A stretch of 64,000 nucleotides of DNA from Clostridium puniceum. Its GTDB lineage: Bacteria; Bacillota; Clostridia; Clostridiales; Clostridiaceae. Below are positions 25,602 to 35,115 of this stretch, piece after piece. Location: assembly GCF_002006345.1 (NCBI RefSeq), contig NZ_LZZM01000153.1:85209-149208 (forward strand), in the 5' to 3' direction. A program made the position numbers and the translations under genes. Position 1 is the first letter of the stretch; every line of letters starts with the position of its first letter. Below the pieces are notes generated by a model that made no database searches, had not been told where the DNA came from, and saw only the letters and a list, made by a program, of their open reading frames with translations.

Positions 25602-27596
25602 ATGAAAAGTATAAAAACAAAATTAATAGTGTTTTTAGGCTTATTATTAGGAATTATATGTATAGGATTAGGTGTAATTTCATTTGTGAATTCATCAAAT
25701 GCATTAAGATCAAATTTAGGAAAGACTTTACCAAAGATTGCAGAACAAACTGCAAGCAATGTTTCGGGAAGACTTGAAGGTCAGTTAAAATCATTAGAAA
25801 CTATTGCAGAAAGACCAGAAATAAGTGATCCTAATATTGCAACAGAAAGCAAGATACCAATTCTTTCAAATGAAGCAAAAAGAATGGGAAGTATTAGATT
25901 AGAATTTGTAGATTTAAACGGAGATATTAAAAAAACCGATGGATCCATTGCTAATGTTAAAGAAAGAGCGTATTTAAAAAATGCATTGTTGGGAAAAAGT
26001 AATGTATCTGACCCAATAGTAAGTAACACTGGCGGAGATTTAGTAGTTGTATATGCAGTTCCCGTCAAATATGATAATCAAATTATAGGTGCATTGATAG
26101 AGACGAGAGATGGTAATTATTTAAGTGAATTAACCAATCAACTTAAAGTTGGACAAACTGGTTATGCATTTATGATTAGAAAAGATGGTACAAATATTGC
26201 TAGCACTGATAAGAGCAAGGTTATTGATATGTATAATCCAGTTGAAGAAGTTAAAAAAGATCCTAGATTACAGGAGTTAGCAGATATTGAAATAAAAATG
26301 GGAGCTGGTGAAACAGGAATAGGTAAATATACTTTTGGTGGAGTGGACAAATACGTAGGTTATGCACCTGTTGGTGGAACTGAATGGTCTGTAGGTGTTA
26401 TAGTAACACAAGGTGAAATATTATCAGAACTATCTAGTTTAAAATTTTCAGTTATAATATCTTCTATAATATTTATATTAATTGGAAGTGGGATGGTATA
26501 TATAATTGCTAATAATATATCTAATGGTGTAAAATTAACTTCAAAACATTTGAAATTGTTGGCAGAAGGAAACTTGAGTGAGGAAGTTCCAATTAAATAC
26601 TTGAATCAAAAAGATGAAGTTGGAGAAATGACTAATTCAATGAAATTAATGCAGCAATCATTGGGAACAATGATAAAGCGGGTAAAAGAAAATTCTTCAA
26701 ATATTAATACGCAATCAGAGAATTTATCAACTATATCAGAAGAAATAGCAAGTGTATCACAAAATGTTACCGAAGCAATATCTGAAATTGCAAGAGGGAC
26801 AAGCGATCAATCAGAAGAGTTAATACATATAGCAGAAATTCTTAATGAATTTAGTGATAAGTTATCAAAAATGGTTAAAGAAATACAAGCAGTAGATTCG
26901 AATTCTAGAGAGATAAGTATAATGGCAAATGGAAGCAGTAGCGAAATGAATGGATTAAATCAATCAGTAACAAATGTGAGTAAGTCATTTAAATTATTTT
27001 ATAGTAAAATCAATGCACTTGGAAAGAATGTAAATAAAATAAATGAAATTACTAATTTAATAAATGATGTAGCAGATCAAACAAATTTATTAGCCTTAAA
27101 TGCAGCTATAGAAGCAGCAAGAGCAGGAGAAGCAGGAAAAGGTTTTGCAGTAGTTGCAGATGAAATTAGGCAGCTTGCTGAACAATCAAAAGAGTCATCG
27201 GAAAATATTAGTGAACTAATAAGTGGAATATCTAAAGAAACTGATATTATAGTTGAAGATTCTGTTAATATGGACCAAGAATTAATAAATCAAGTTAATG
27301 TTATAGAAAATTCAATAATATCTTTTAAAAAAATTATAGAAGCAGTTGATGAAGTAATTCCTAAAATTGAAATTGTTAAAAATTCAGCAGAGAATATAGA
27401 AAGTGATAAAAATTCTATTGTGACAAAAATAGATGGATTATCTTCTATTTCAGTTGAAGTTTCAGCATCAGCGGAGGAAATTTCAGCATCGTCAGAAGAA
27501 ATGAATGCTTCAACAGAAGAAGTAGCATCAGCAGCACAAATACTTAATAGTATGATGAATGAAATGATTGAAGAAGTTGATAAATTTAAAGTCTAA
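25602..27596 (+). CDS. Methyl-accepting chemotaxis protein with extracellular Cache-like sensor
   Basis: About 664 residues: TM1 (about 5-28), an extracellular double-Cache-type sensor (about 30-280, with [32 protein letters not shown] and GTEWSVGVI), TM2 near 285-305, HAMP, and a cytoplasmic signalling domain with the conserved hairpin tip [31 protein letters not shown]. The C-terminus lacks a clear CheR pentapeptide. AGGGGG before 25602 decides the start. A c-di-GMP-type riboswitch lies in its leader. Because it sits between quinate-cluster genes it may sense an aromatic or hydroaromatic acid, but that is inference from position. Confidence 0.9.
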   Translation: MKSIKTKLIVFLGLLLGIICIGLGVISFVNSSNALRSNLGKTLPKIAEQTASNVSGRLEGQLKSLETIAERPEISDPNIATESKIPILSNEAKRMGSIRLEFVDLNGDIKKTDGSIANVKERAYLKNALLGKSNVSDPIVSNTGGDLVVVYAVPVKYDNQIIGALIETRDGNYLSELTNQLKVGQTGYAFMIRKDGTNIASTDKSKVIDMYNPVEEVKKDPRLQELADIEIKMGAGETGIGKYTFGGVDKYVGYAPVGGTEWSVGVIVTQGEILSELSSLKFSVIISSIIFILIGSGMVYIIANNISNGVKLTSKHLKLLAEGNLSEEVPIKYLNQKDEVGEMTNSMKLMQQSLGTMIKRVKENSSNINTQSENLSTISEEIASVSQNVTEAISEIARGTSDQSEELIHIAEILNEFSDKLSKMVKEIQAVDSNSREISIMANGSSSEMNGLNQSVTNVSKSFKLFYSKINALGKNVNKINEITNLINDVADQTNLLALNAAIEAARAGEAGKGFAVVADEIRQLAEQSKESSENISELISGISKETDIIVEDSVNMDQELINQVNVIENSIISFKKIIEAVDEVIPKIEIVKNSAENIESDKNSIVTKIDGLSSISVEVSASAEEISASSEEMNASTEEVASAAQILNSMMNEMIEEVDKFKV

Positions 27597-27673
27597 TATT
27601 TGAATCTAGCCTTAATTTAAGGCTGGAATAATATATATAACAATTAATAAAAGAATGAAGAAATCTTGTAATG

Positions 27674-27713
27674 AAAGAGTATTGATTAAAAAAATTCGAT
27701 ACTCTTTTGTTTT
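27674..27713 (+). terminator. Intrinsic terminator after the chemoreceptor
   Basis: Stem AAAGAGTATTG / CGATACTCTTT followed by TGTTTTG. A second smaller inverted repeat (AGCCTTA / TAAGGCT) lies immediately after the stop codon near 27607. Confidence 0.7.
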
Positions 27714-27790
27714 GCAAATTAATTATATTATATTGAATTTTAAGAAAATATATAATTTTATTATAATGCATAGAACAAATGAATGAATTA

Positions 27791-27809
27791 ATAGAAACAA
27801 TCTATTGGT
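27791..27809. promoter_or_regulatory. Putative LysR operator, site 5
   Basis: ATAGAA-N3-ATCTATTGGT, matching sites 1 and 4. It is 147 bp upstream of the third MFS gene and places that gene in the proposed regulon although the chemoreceptor separates it from the rest. Confidence 0.55.
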
Positions 27810-27951
27810 TAAAAGCGACAATTTTTGATATAATAACTTAAAAGAATGTTAATAAATAAACAAACTTTAATTGAAATAAAGTTGCTGTTAAAAAAATAAG
27901 TCAGTTATATGCAAACTTTTTAATCAAAATATATATTTAGGGGAGTGTAAA

Positions 27952-29145
27952 ATGTTCAAGAATGACTACTTTAAAACTGCAATAGGAATATACATAAATT
28001 ATTGGATGCTAGGAATGGTTCTTATTTTACTTTCATCAAATATGGGCTTTGTAACAACACAATTTAATACAGATATAGCAGGTATTACTTTTTTAATTTC
28101 TATAGAAGGTTTAACGCGTTCAGCAACAGTATATATTAGTGGATGGTTATCAGACAGATTGGGAAGAAAACCAATTCTATGCTTATCACCATTTTTTGAA
28201 GTAATATTTTTAATTGGTATACCTTTTGCACCAGGTTATGGAATTGCAATTCTATTATCAGTATTTGCAGGTTTATCTCATGCGTTTGTGGATTCAGCTA
28301 GTTATCCTTCATTAATAGAGTGTTTTCCCAAAACACCAGGAACAGCAACTGTTGTAATAAAGGCATTCATAGCAATTGGTGGTATAACACTACCATTAAT
28401 AATAGGATTTTTTGTGAATAGAGGAATGTTTTATGGATATACATTTTTCTTAGTTGCTGCAATATACTTGGTAAATGGTATGTTTTTACTTACTAGAAAA
28501 TTTCCTAAAGCAAATCAAATAGAAGTATCTGATGATGGAAAGCAAATAACTAGAACAGAATTTAATGTGGAACCAGTATTGATAAAAGAAGGTTTAGCGC
28601 TTATAATAATAGGATTTACATCTAATGCTATATTTACTGGATTTCAAATATGGATGCCCACTTTTGGCCAAAAAATTGTAGGAATGACTCAAATAAGTTC
28701 TTTAAAATTAATAACTTATTATAGTATAGGAGCGCTTGTTTCAGTATTCATATTAGCAAAGCTTTTACAAAAAACCGTAAAACCTGTATTAGTTTTAGTT
28801 ATCTATCCGATAATAGGAATAATTTCTCTTGTGTTATTATTATTATTAAAGACAGAAACAGCTGCAACAATAGGTTTCATTTTTATAGGATTATCATCAG
28901 CAGGAGTATTACAAATGGCTCAAACTGCAATGGGAGAGCTATTTTGGAAAAATAAAGGTGCAACAATGGCAATGGTTTCAACAGCAGGAGGTATAGCATC
29001 AGCAGTTATTCCAGCATTCACAGGTTTGATACTGAGATATTCTGATATTTTACATGTATTTTATTTTATGATGATTATTTTTGTAATTGGTATAGCAGCT
29101 GCAATTTTTGTTAAATCAAGATACGATAAAATTACTAAAAAGTAA
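27952..29145 (+). CDS. MFS transporter 3, paralogue of transporter 1
   Basis: 397 residues with about 12 hydrophobic segments and the A-motif GWLSDRLGRKPILC. Similar to the protein at 19186 in arrangement and motifs (AFVDSASYPSLIECFP, ALVSVFILAKLLQKTVKPVLVL). GGGGAG precedes the ATG. It is monocistronic, with a putative LysR operator upstream and a terminator downstream, and so is likely an additional shikimate/quinate-class permease. Confidence 0.82.
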   Translation: MFKNDYFKTAIGIYINYWMLGMVLILLSSNMGFVTTQFNTDIAGITFLISIEGLTRSATVYISGWLSDRLGRKPILCLSPFFEVIFLIGIPFAPGYGIAILLSVFAGLSHAFVDSASYPSLIECFPKTPGTATVVIKAFIAIGGITLPLIIGFFVNRGMFYGYTFFLVAAIYLVNGMFLLTRKFPKANQIEVSDDGKQITRTEFNVEPVLIKEGLALIIIGFTSNAIFTGFQIWMPTFGQKIVGMTQISSLKLITYYSIGALVSVFILAKLLQKTVKPVLVLVIYPIIGIISLVLLLLLKTETAATIGFIFIGLSSAGVLQMAQTAMGELFWKNKGATMAMVSTAGGIASAVIPAFTGLILRYSDILHVFYFMMIIFVIGIAAAIFVKSRYDKITKK

Positions 29146-29253
29146 GAACATTATACATGAAATATAATTAGGTATTAAATAAGTTATATGTAAGCTACAT
29201 TAAAATATTGGATTATGATAAACAAAAAATAGAGAATGCAATTTATTCTACTT

Positions 29254-29310
29254 AAAGGCAGAAAATAATTTTGTGGATTAGCAAAAGGATTTTCTGCCTT
29301 TTGTATTTTT
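29254..29310 (+). terminator. Intrinsic terminator after MFS transporter 3
   Basis: Stem AAAGGCAGAAAAT (29254-29266) / ATTTTCTGCCTTT (29289-29301) followed by TGTATTTTT. Confidence 0.8.
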
Positions 29311-29590
29311 ATTATTTGTAATATATAAGTTTAAGCAGAATTATATTAAAGTTACTAAAAATTTGTTACCTTTTAAAAGATTGAAATAATTTAAAAGTAA
29401 TGATTAATTTAGAATATTAATTAAAGTGAAAATTTCCATAAAACAATAATTTAAATAAAATTATTAATAATATACATATAATAGCAAAATATCAAGAGAA
29501 TATTTATATAAAAATAGATAAGTTTTAATATAAATTCTTTGTTTAATATTGTAACTATTAATAAAAAATGATATTCTATATATGAGTAAA

Positions 29591-29604
29591 GATTAACGTT
29601 AACC
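29591..29604. promoter_or_regulatory. Putative LacI-family operator, site A
   Basis: GATTAACGTTAACC, with perfect palindrome TTAACGTTAA centred on CG, 70 bp before the ABC ATPase start. The rest of the 29311-29590 gap is AT-rich with no clear feature. Confidence 0.6.
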
Positions 29605-29671
29605 TAAAAAATAACGAAGGACAAGTATATTTTAACCTAAAAACATGATATTAAATATAAGGAGGCTTATT

Positions 29672-30784
29672 ATGGCTGGTATTTCACTTAAAAATATAGT
29701 AAAAACTTATCCTGGAGATGTAACCGTTGTAAAAGGATTGGATTTAGAGATTGAGGATAAGGAGTTTGTTGTTCTTGTAGGACCATCAGGATGTGGTAAA
29801 TCTACTACTTTAAGAATGATAGCAGGTCTGGAAGATATAACTGGTGGAGAACTATATATTGGAGACAGATTAGTTAACGAAGTTTCACCCAAGGATAGAG
29901 ATATTGCAATGGTTTTTCAAAATTATGCACTATACCCTCATATGACTGTATATAAAAATATAGGTTTTGGATTGAATTTACGTAAAATAGATAAAAAAGT
30001 GATAGATCAAAAAACTAAAGAAGTTGCTAAAATTTTAGATATTGAGCATTTATTAAATCGTAAACCTAAAGAACTCTCAGGAGGACAAAGACAACGTGTG
30101 GCTTTAGGACGAGCAATGGTTCGTGAGCCATCTGTTTTTCTTTTAGATGAACCACTTTCGAATTTAGATGCAAAATTACGTGCAGAGATGAGAAGAGAAA
30201 TAATAAAGCTACATAGGACATTAGATATTACTTTTGTATATGTTACTCATGATCAAACTGAAGCAATGACGATGGGAGATACCATAGTTGTTATGAAAGA
30301 TGGATATATACAACAAGCAGATACGCCTATAGCTTTATATAATTCACCATGTAATCTATTTGTTGCTGGATTTATTGGATCACCACAAATGAATTTCATT
30401 GAATCCACTATTGAAAAAAGAAATGAAAATTATTATGTTAACTTTAAAGAATATAGTATTTTAATTCCTCAAAGTAAGTGTGCAAAAGAATTATTAGAAT
30501 CATATGTTGAAAAAAATATAGTTCTTGGTATTAGACCAGAACATATTCATATAGAAAAAGATTTTTTAGAAAAACACAAAGAAAATGTAATTAATACTGA
30601 AGTAGTTATTCATGAATTAATGGGTGCTGAAGTATATTTGCATGTTAATTGCAATGGGCTAAAAATTACAGTGCGTACTTCAACAAGCAACGTTGCAGAG
30701 CCTGGTGAATCAGTTAGGTTAGCAATTGATGCTGAAAAAATTCATCTATTTGATAAAGAAACAGAAAAAACTATTTGCAATTAA
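29672..30784 (+). CDS. Sugar ABC transporter ATPase, MsmK/UgpC type
   Basis: About 370 residues: Walker A GPSGCGKST at 38-46, signature LSGGQRQR, Walker B FLLDEPLSNLDAK, and a C-terminal TOBE regulatory domain (IRPEHIHIE). This type energises oligosaccharide importers and one copy often serves several permease pairs. It is the only sugar-type ABC ATPase in the window, while two importers (31801-34979 and 54914-58097) lack their own. AAGGAGG before 29672 decides the start over the ATG at 29645. A LacI-like operator lies upstream. Confidence 0.9.
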   Translation: MAGISLKNIVKTYPGDVTVVKGLDLEIEDKEFVVLVGPSGCGKSTTLRMIAGLEDITGGELYIGDRLVNEVSPKDRDIAMVFQNYALYPHMTVYKNIGFGLNLRKIDKKVIDQKTKEVAKILDIEHLLNRKPKELSGGQRQRVALGRAMVREPSVFLLDEPLSNLDAKLRAEMRREIIKLHRTLDITFVYVTHDQTEAMTMGDTIVVMKDGYIQQADTPIALYNSPCNLFVAGFIGSPQMNFIESTIEKRNENYYVNFKEYSILIPQSKCAKELLESYVEKNIVLGIRPEHIHIEKDFLEKHKENVINTEVVIHELMGAEVYLHVNCNGLKITVRTSTSNVAEPGESVRLAIDAEKIHLFDKETEKTICN

Positions 30785-30874
30785 TTTCGAAGGTATTAAA
30801 TTTTGAGATTATAAAAAATATATAAAAGGATGAGTTTTAATCCTGCTCTTTTGTTTTCGTAGAAAAATTAATTT

Positions 30875-30946
30875 TAAAAGGGCGTTGATTTTCTAATTAT
30901 TTAGCCTTTTATATATCAATTTCACCTGATTTTGATAGGTGAGTAG
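30875..30946. repeat. Two hairpins before the YesL-like gene
   Basis: TAAAAGGGC / GCCTTTTA (about 30875-30912) and TCACCT / AGGTGA (about 30925-30945). They lie between the ATPase and the next gene; neither is a convincing terminator. Confidence 0.35.
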
Positions 30947-30966
30947 TTTGTTTATGGAGATGTATT

Positions 30967-31674
30967 ATGAAAATGTTTTTTTTAGATTACAATAAAGAAG
31001 GGGCTGGTGTGCCAAAAGATGCACCGCCTAAAGAAGGGCTTGTCTTATTTTTTGATTTATTTGCTAGAGAGTTTACATCACTTATAAAATTAAACATATT
31101 TTTTATACTTAGTTGCGTTCCAATTATTACAATTGGTCCAGCTATTGGTGCTATGACCGCTGTAACAATTAGAATGGTACAGGATGAGCCTTCTGATTTG
31201 TTTTATGATTTTAGAGAAGCGTTTAAGAAGAATTGGAAATACTCTTTCATGAGTGGAATTTTAGCTGTTACATTTATGTTTGTTTTATGGTGGATAATGA
31301 AATTTTATATGCATTCAGATGGTGTGATTTATAATTTGATGATTTCCTTTACAGTTGTAATTATTGTCTTGTTAGGGGTTTCATGTATATATGTATATCC
31401 TATGATTGTAAAGGTAGACTTACCATTAAGAACAATTTTAAAAAATGCATTTTTATTAGGTATTGCTTATATAAAACATTCTTTTCCGACATTTTTATTG
31501 TGTGTAGCAATATTTGAGGGAAGTATTTTATTTATTCCATTTACTTTACCGATTATTTTGTTATTTACGTTTTCATTCATTAGCTTTATAAGCAGTTTTT
31601 GTGCTTGGCCAGGCATAAAAAAATATATAATAGGAGATGCAAATGGCTATAATAGCGATAAAAAAGCTGTTTGA
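30967..31674 (+). CDS. YesL-like (DUF624) membrane protein
   Basis: 235 residues with about five membrane spans. The N-terminal half (FFDLFAREFTSLIKLNIFFILSCVPIITIGPA then AMTAVTIRMVQDEPSDLFYDFREAFKKNWK) is the DUF624/YesL signature. Family members are nearly always next to oligosaccharide ABC importers in Firmicutes; the biochemical role is unknown. The ribosome binding site (TGGAGA) is weak. Lies between the ATPase and the binding-protein gene of the mannoside importer. Confidence 0.82.
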   Translation: MKMFFLDYNKEGAGVPKDAPPKEGLVLFFDLFAREFTSLIKLNIFFILSCVPIITIGPAIGAMTAVTIRMVQDEPSDLFYDFREAFKKNWKYSFMSGILAVTFMFVLWWIMKFYMHSDGVIYNLMISFTVVIIVLLGVSCIYVYPMIVKVDLPLRTILKNAFLLGIAYIKHSFPTFLLCVAIFEGSILFIPFTLPIILLFTFSFISFISSFCAWPGIKKYIIGDANGYNSDKKAV

Positions 31675-31764
31675 AACTATGTTCTTTAAATGAGTTATAA
31701 AAAGGTGATTAAAATATATTCAGAGTTATTGACAATAAATAGTTTACCATATATACTAAAAGTG

Positions 31765-31778
31765 GTTAAACGTTAACT
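31765..31778. promoter_or_regulatory. Putative LacI-family operator, site B
   Basis: GTTAAACGTTAACT centred on CG, a near-palindrome 24 bp before the binding-protein start. Preceded by TTGACA (31729-31734) and TATACT (31752-31757), spacing 17, so the operator overlaps the start-site region. Confidence 0.6.
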
Positions 31779-31800
31779 TAAAAGAAAAGGGGTATGTAAA

Positions 31801-33084
31801 ATGAAAGTACGTAAACAATTAGCATTATTGCTTGCTGGAGCATTAACAGTGGGATCTTTAACTGGTTGTGGTGGAAACGCTAACACTGGAAGTACTGGAG
31901 ATAAAGGAAAAACACTTACTGTATTAACTCATAGAACTGATATGGATGCAACATTTAAAAAATATAAAGAAGAATTTGAAGCATCACATGCTGGAGTTAC
32001 AGTTAATTTTGAATCAGTGAATGATTATCAAAATACTTTGAGTACTAGAATGGGTACAGAAGACTATGGTGATGTTTTAATGATGCCTGCCAATATTACT
32101 AAAAACCAATATAAAGATTTTTATGAACCAATAGGAACTAATGATGAACTTAAGGGTAAATATGGTTTTCTTGATAATGCAAATGTAGAGGGAACAATTT
32201 ATGGTTTATCAACTGGTGCAAACGCTAATGGGTATGTGTATAACGAAAAAGTTTTAAAGGATGCTGGAATTACAAAAACACCAACAACACCAGAGGAATT
32301 TCAAGTTGCATTAAAAGCTATAAAAGAAAAGGAGCCTGATGTAGTTCCTTTATATACTAACTATCATGATGATTGGGCTTTAACTAACTGGAGCAATGCG
32401 CAACAAATTGAGATTTCTGGAGATATAGATTACATGAATAAGATGGTTTATAGTAAAGAAGCATTTGCGCCAGGTTCTCCGACTTATACATCGTTAAAGA
32501 TTTTATATGATTCAGTAGCTAATAAATATGTTGAAAAAGATCCAATGACATCTGATTGGGAAAAATCAAAACAAGATTTAGCAGACGGCAAAATTGGAAT
32601 AATGAGCTTAGGATCATGGGCAGTAGGTCAAATTAAAGCTAAATCTAAGACGCCTGAAAATATCAAATTTATGGGAGCACCTGCATTACATGATGGCAAA
32701 CAATATGTGCAAATTGCTTCAGATTATATGATGGGTGTAAATATTCATAGTAAAAATAAAGACATTGCAAAGGACTTTGTAAAATATTTTGTAGAAAAAT
32801 ATCCAAATGATTCTGAAATGATTTCTTCTATTGTTGGTGCGAAATTACCAGATTATTTATCAGGAGCATCTAACTTAGAATTAGTGCAAGCTAAGATGGG
32901 TACTACACAAAGTACAATTGATTTAGATAAAGTACAAAAAGAATCATTAATTAATCTTAATGATAGTAAATGGGTTAAAACTATAATTGAAATTGGATTA
33001 GGTAATGGTAAACAAACTTTTGAAGAGTATATGGCTTCATTAAATAAGAGCTGGGCTTCTGGAGTAGATTCGATTAGTAAGTAA
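31801..33084 (+). CDS. ABC transporter sugar-binding lipoprotein 1
   Basis: 427 residues of the family 1 extracellular solute-binding proteins. Lipoprotein signal: MKVRKQLALLLAGALTVGSL followed by the lipobox L-T-G-C with Cys23 as the lipidated residue. Mature part has the bilobed pattern with VLTHRTDMDATFKKYKEEFE, DYGDVLMMP, and IGIMSLGSWAVGQIK. First of a binding-protein/permease/permease/GH130 operon, so the ligand is most likely a beta-mannooligosaccharide (mannosyl-glucose or mannobiose). Confidence 0.9.
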   Translation: MKVRKQLALLLAGALTVGSLTGCGGNANTGSTGDKGKTLTVLTHRTDMDATFKKYKEEFEASHAGVTVNFESVNDYQNTLSTRMGTEDYGDVLMMPANITKNQYKDFYEPIGTNDELKGKYGFLDNANVEGTIYGLSTGANANGYVYNEKVLKDAGITKTPTTPEEFQVALKAIKEKEPDVVPLYTNYHDDWALTNWSNAQQIEISGDIDYMNKMVYSKEAFAPGSPTYTSLKILYDSVANKYVEKDPMTSDWEKSKQDLADGKIGIMSLGSWAVGQIKAKSKTPENIKFMGAPALHDGKQYVQIASDYMMGVNIHSKNKDIAKDFVKYFVEKYPNDSEMISSIVGAKLPDYLSGASNLELVQAKMGTTQSTIDLDKVQKESLINLNDSKWVKTIIEIGLGNGKQTFEEYMASLNKSWASGVDSISK

Positions 33085-33110
33085 TATTTTAATGTAGTAG
33101 TTTGAAAAAA

Positions 33111-33150
33111 GAAAAGCGATATCTAATTTAAGATAGGGATATCGCTTTTC
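33111..33150 (+). repeat. Intercistronic hairpin between binding protein and permeases
   Basis: Perfect 13-bp stem GAAAAGCGATATC / GATATCGCTTTTC without a T run. Hairpins at this place commonly stabilise the upstream binding-protein mRNA and reduce readthrough into the permeases. Confidence 0.7.
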
Positions 33151-33175
33151 AATTTAAGAGTAAAGGAGTGTTATA

Positions 33176-34123
33176 ATGACAAAAACTAATGAAAATGCCA
33201 CAGTAAATTCTAGTGATATATCAACTAAAAATATAAAGAAAAAATTAAACTTCTCTTCCTTACCTTATAAAAAACAGAAAATTGTAATTTCTATTGCATT
33301 TTTAATAATACCAGTAATATTATTAACAGTATTTACTTATATACCAGCAATATCAATGTTTGGATATAGTTTCACAGACTGGGATGGGATAAGTAAAACT
33401 AAGAATTTCATAGGATTAAAGAATTATCAAACTATGTTTAGTGATATTAAATATTGGCAGCCGTTATTTGTAAGTATTTATTATTTCATCGCAACTTTTG
33501 TTCAAATTGGATTGGCTGTTATAGTTGCATATTTAGTTTCTTTTGGGTGTAAAGCATCTGGTGTATTCAAAGGTGTGTACTTTTTCCCTTCATTAGTTAA
33601 TAGTGTAGCTATAGGATTCGTGTTTATATTCTTTTTCCAACCAGGCAGTACACTAGATACTGTTTTAAATATGGTGGGCTTAGGAGGACTTACAAAACTT
33701 TGGCTACAAGATACAAGCACTAATAATATAAGTCTTGCATTTGTATCAGTTTGGAGATATGTGGGATATAACATAGTTATGTTTTCAGCAGCAATGGCGT
33801 CTATTTCATCAGATATCCTAGAGGCAGCGAGAGTAGATGGAGCAAACAAATTTCAACAACTTAGACATATAATTCTTCCAGGTATTTCAACTATTTTAGG
33901 ATTGCAATTATTCTTGTCTATTACAGGAGCACTATCTGCATTTGAAACACCATATATTATGACTAATGGCGGTAATGGAACTATGACTTTCATAATTCAA
34001 ACTGTACAGTATGCATTCCAAAATCATAGAGTTGGTCTTGCATCTGCAATGGCAATGGTGCTATTACTTATATGTATTATAGTTACTAGTATACAAAATT
34101 ATGTTATGAATAGGAAAGGATGA
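33176..34123 (+). CDS. Sugar ABC transporter permease 1 (MalF type)
   Basis: 315 residues, six predicted membrane spans after a 40-residue charged N-terminus. The EAA loop, the contact for the ATPase, is visible as EAARVDGANKFQQLRHIILPGI. AAAGGAGTG precedes the ATG. Pairs with the permease 7 bp downstream and works with the binding protein at 31801 and, by inference, the ATPase at 29672. Confidence 0.9.
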   Translation: MTKTNENATVNSSDISTKNIKKKLNFSSLPYKKQKIVISIAFLIIPVILLTVFTYIPAISMFGYSFTDWDGISKTKNFIGLKNYQTMFSDIKYWQPLFVSIYYFIATFVQIGLAVIVAYLVSFGCKASGVFKGVYFFPSLVNSVAIGFVFIFFFQPGSTLDTVLNMVGLGGLTKLWLQDTSTNNISLAFVSVWRYVGYNIVMFSAAMASISSDILEAARVDGANKFQQLRHIILPGISTILGLQLFLSITGALSAFETPYIMTNGGNGTMTFIIQTVQYAFQNHRVGLASAMAMVLLLICIIVTSIQNYVMNRKG

Positions 34124-34130
34124 TGAAATA

Positions 34131-34979
34131 ATGAGTAGAAAAAAACTTAATTCTAAAGAAGTTTTCTTTGGAATAATTAAATATGCATTTTTAATATTTT
34201 TACTATTAATATTCGTTATCCCTCTATTGACGGTATTTTTTACGGCATTTAAGACTGGAACTGAATATACCACAACTAATGTTTTATCATTGCCAAGTTC
34301 TTTTTTGAATTTTGATAACTTTAAAGAAGTATTCCAAAAAGGTAATATGATTATTGGTTTTAAAAATACAGTTATTATTTTAGTATTCTCTTTACTGGGA
34401 TCTGTTTTAACGGGTTCTATGGCAGCGTATATTTTTAGTAGATTTAAAACAAAATTCAGTAAATTTGTAAACGGAATGTTTTTAGTTGCAGTAATGATTC
34501 CAGGTATTGCAACACAAGTTGCAACTTTCCAAATAGTATCTGGATTAGGTTTATTTAATACTAGATTAGCACCAATAATATTATATTGTGGCACAGATAT
34601 AATGACTATATACATTTTTTTACAATTCTTAGAAAACATTTCAGTTTCGTTAGATGAATCTGCTATTATTGATGGAGCAAATTATTTTCAAATATTTTAC
34701 AAAATTATTCTTCCGTTACTTTCACCTGCTATTGTAACAGTATTAATTACAAAAGGGGTTGGTGTTTATAACGACTTTTATACTCCGTTCCTATATACAC
34801 CGAATGCAAATTTGTTAACATTATCAACAACATTATTTAAATTTAAAGGTCCATATGGAGCACATTGGGAGATAATATCCGCTGGAATAATAGTAATTAT
34901 GATTCCTACGTTAATTGTATTTATTTCATTGCAAAAACGTATCTATAGTGGATTAGTATCGGGATCTGTAAAAGAATAG
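34131..34979 (+). CDS. Sugar ABC transporter permease 2 (MalG type)
   Basis: 282 residues with six predicted spans and the EAA-type loop ESAIIDGANYFQIFYKIILP. It begins 7 bp after permease 1, with AGGATGATG upstream, so translation is probably coupled. Completes the membrane part of the mannoside importer. Confidence 0.9.
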   Translation: MSRKKLNSKEVFFGIIKYAFLIFLLLIFVIPLLTVFFTAFKTGTEYTTTNVLSLPSSFLNFDNFKEVFQKGNMIIGFKNTVIILVFSLLGSVLTGSMAAYIFSRFKTKFSKFVNGMFLVAVMIPGIATQVATFQIVSGLGLFNTRLAPIILYCGTDIMTIYIFLQFLENISVSLDESAIIDGANYFQIFYKIILPLLSPAIVTVLITKGVGVYNDFYTPFLYTPNANLLTLSTTLFKFKGPYGAHWEIISAGIIVIMIPTLIVFISLQKRIYSGLVSGSVKE

Positions 34980-35115
34980 ATTTAATAATAATATAATTCA
35001 AAGTAATAAAAGTAATAAAATATAGAGTAAGGAATATTATGAAATTATGTGATTTTAAGTAATTTATAGAACAATTATATAAAAGTAATAATTCCTTTGG
35101 AAAGGTGATATTAAT

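Noticed and set aside
34064..34639. 191-codon antisense frame over the permease genes
   Set aside because: Overlaps two clear permease genes on the other strand, no ribosome binding site, no recognisable domain.
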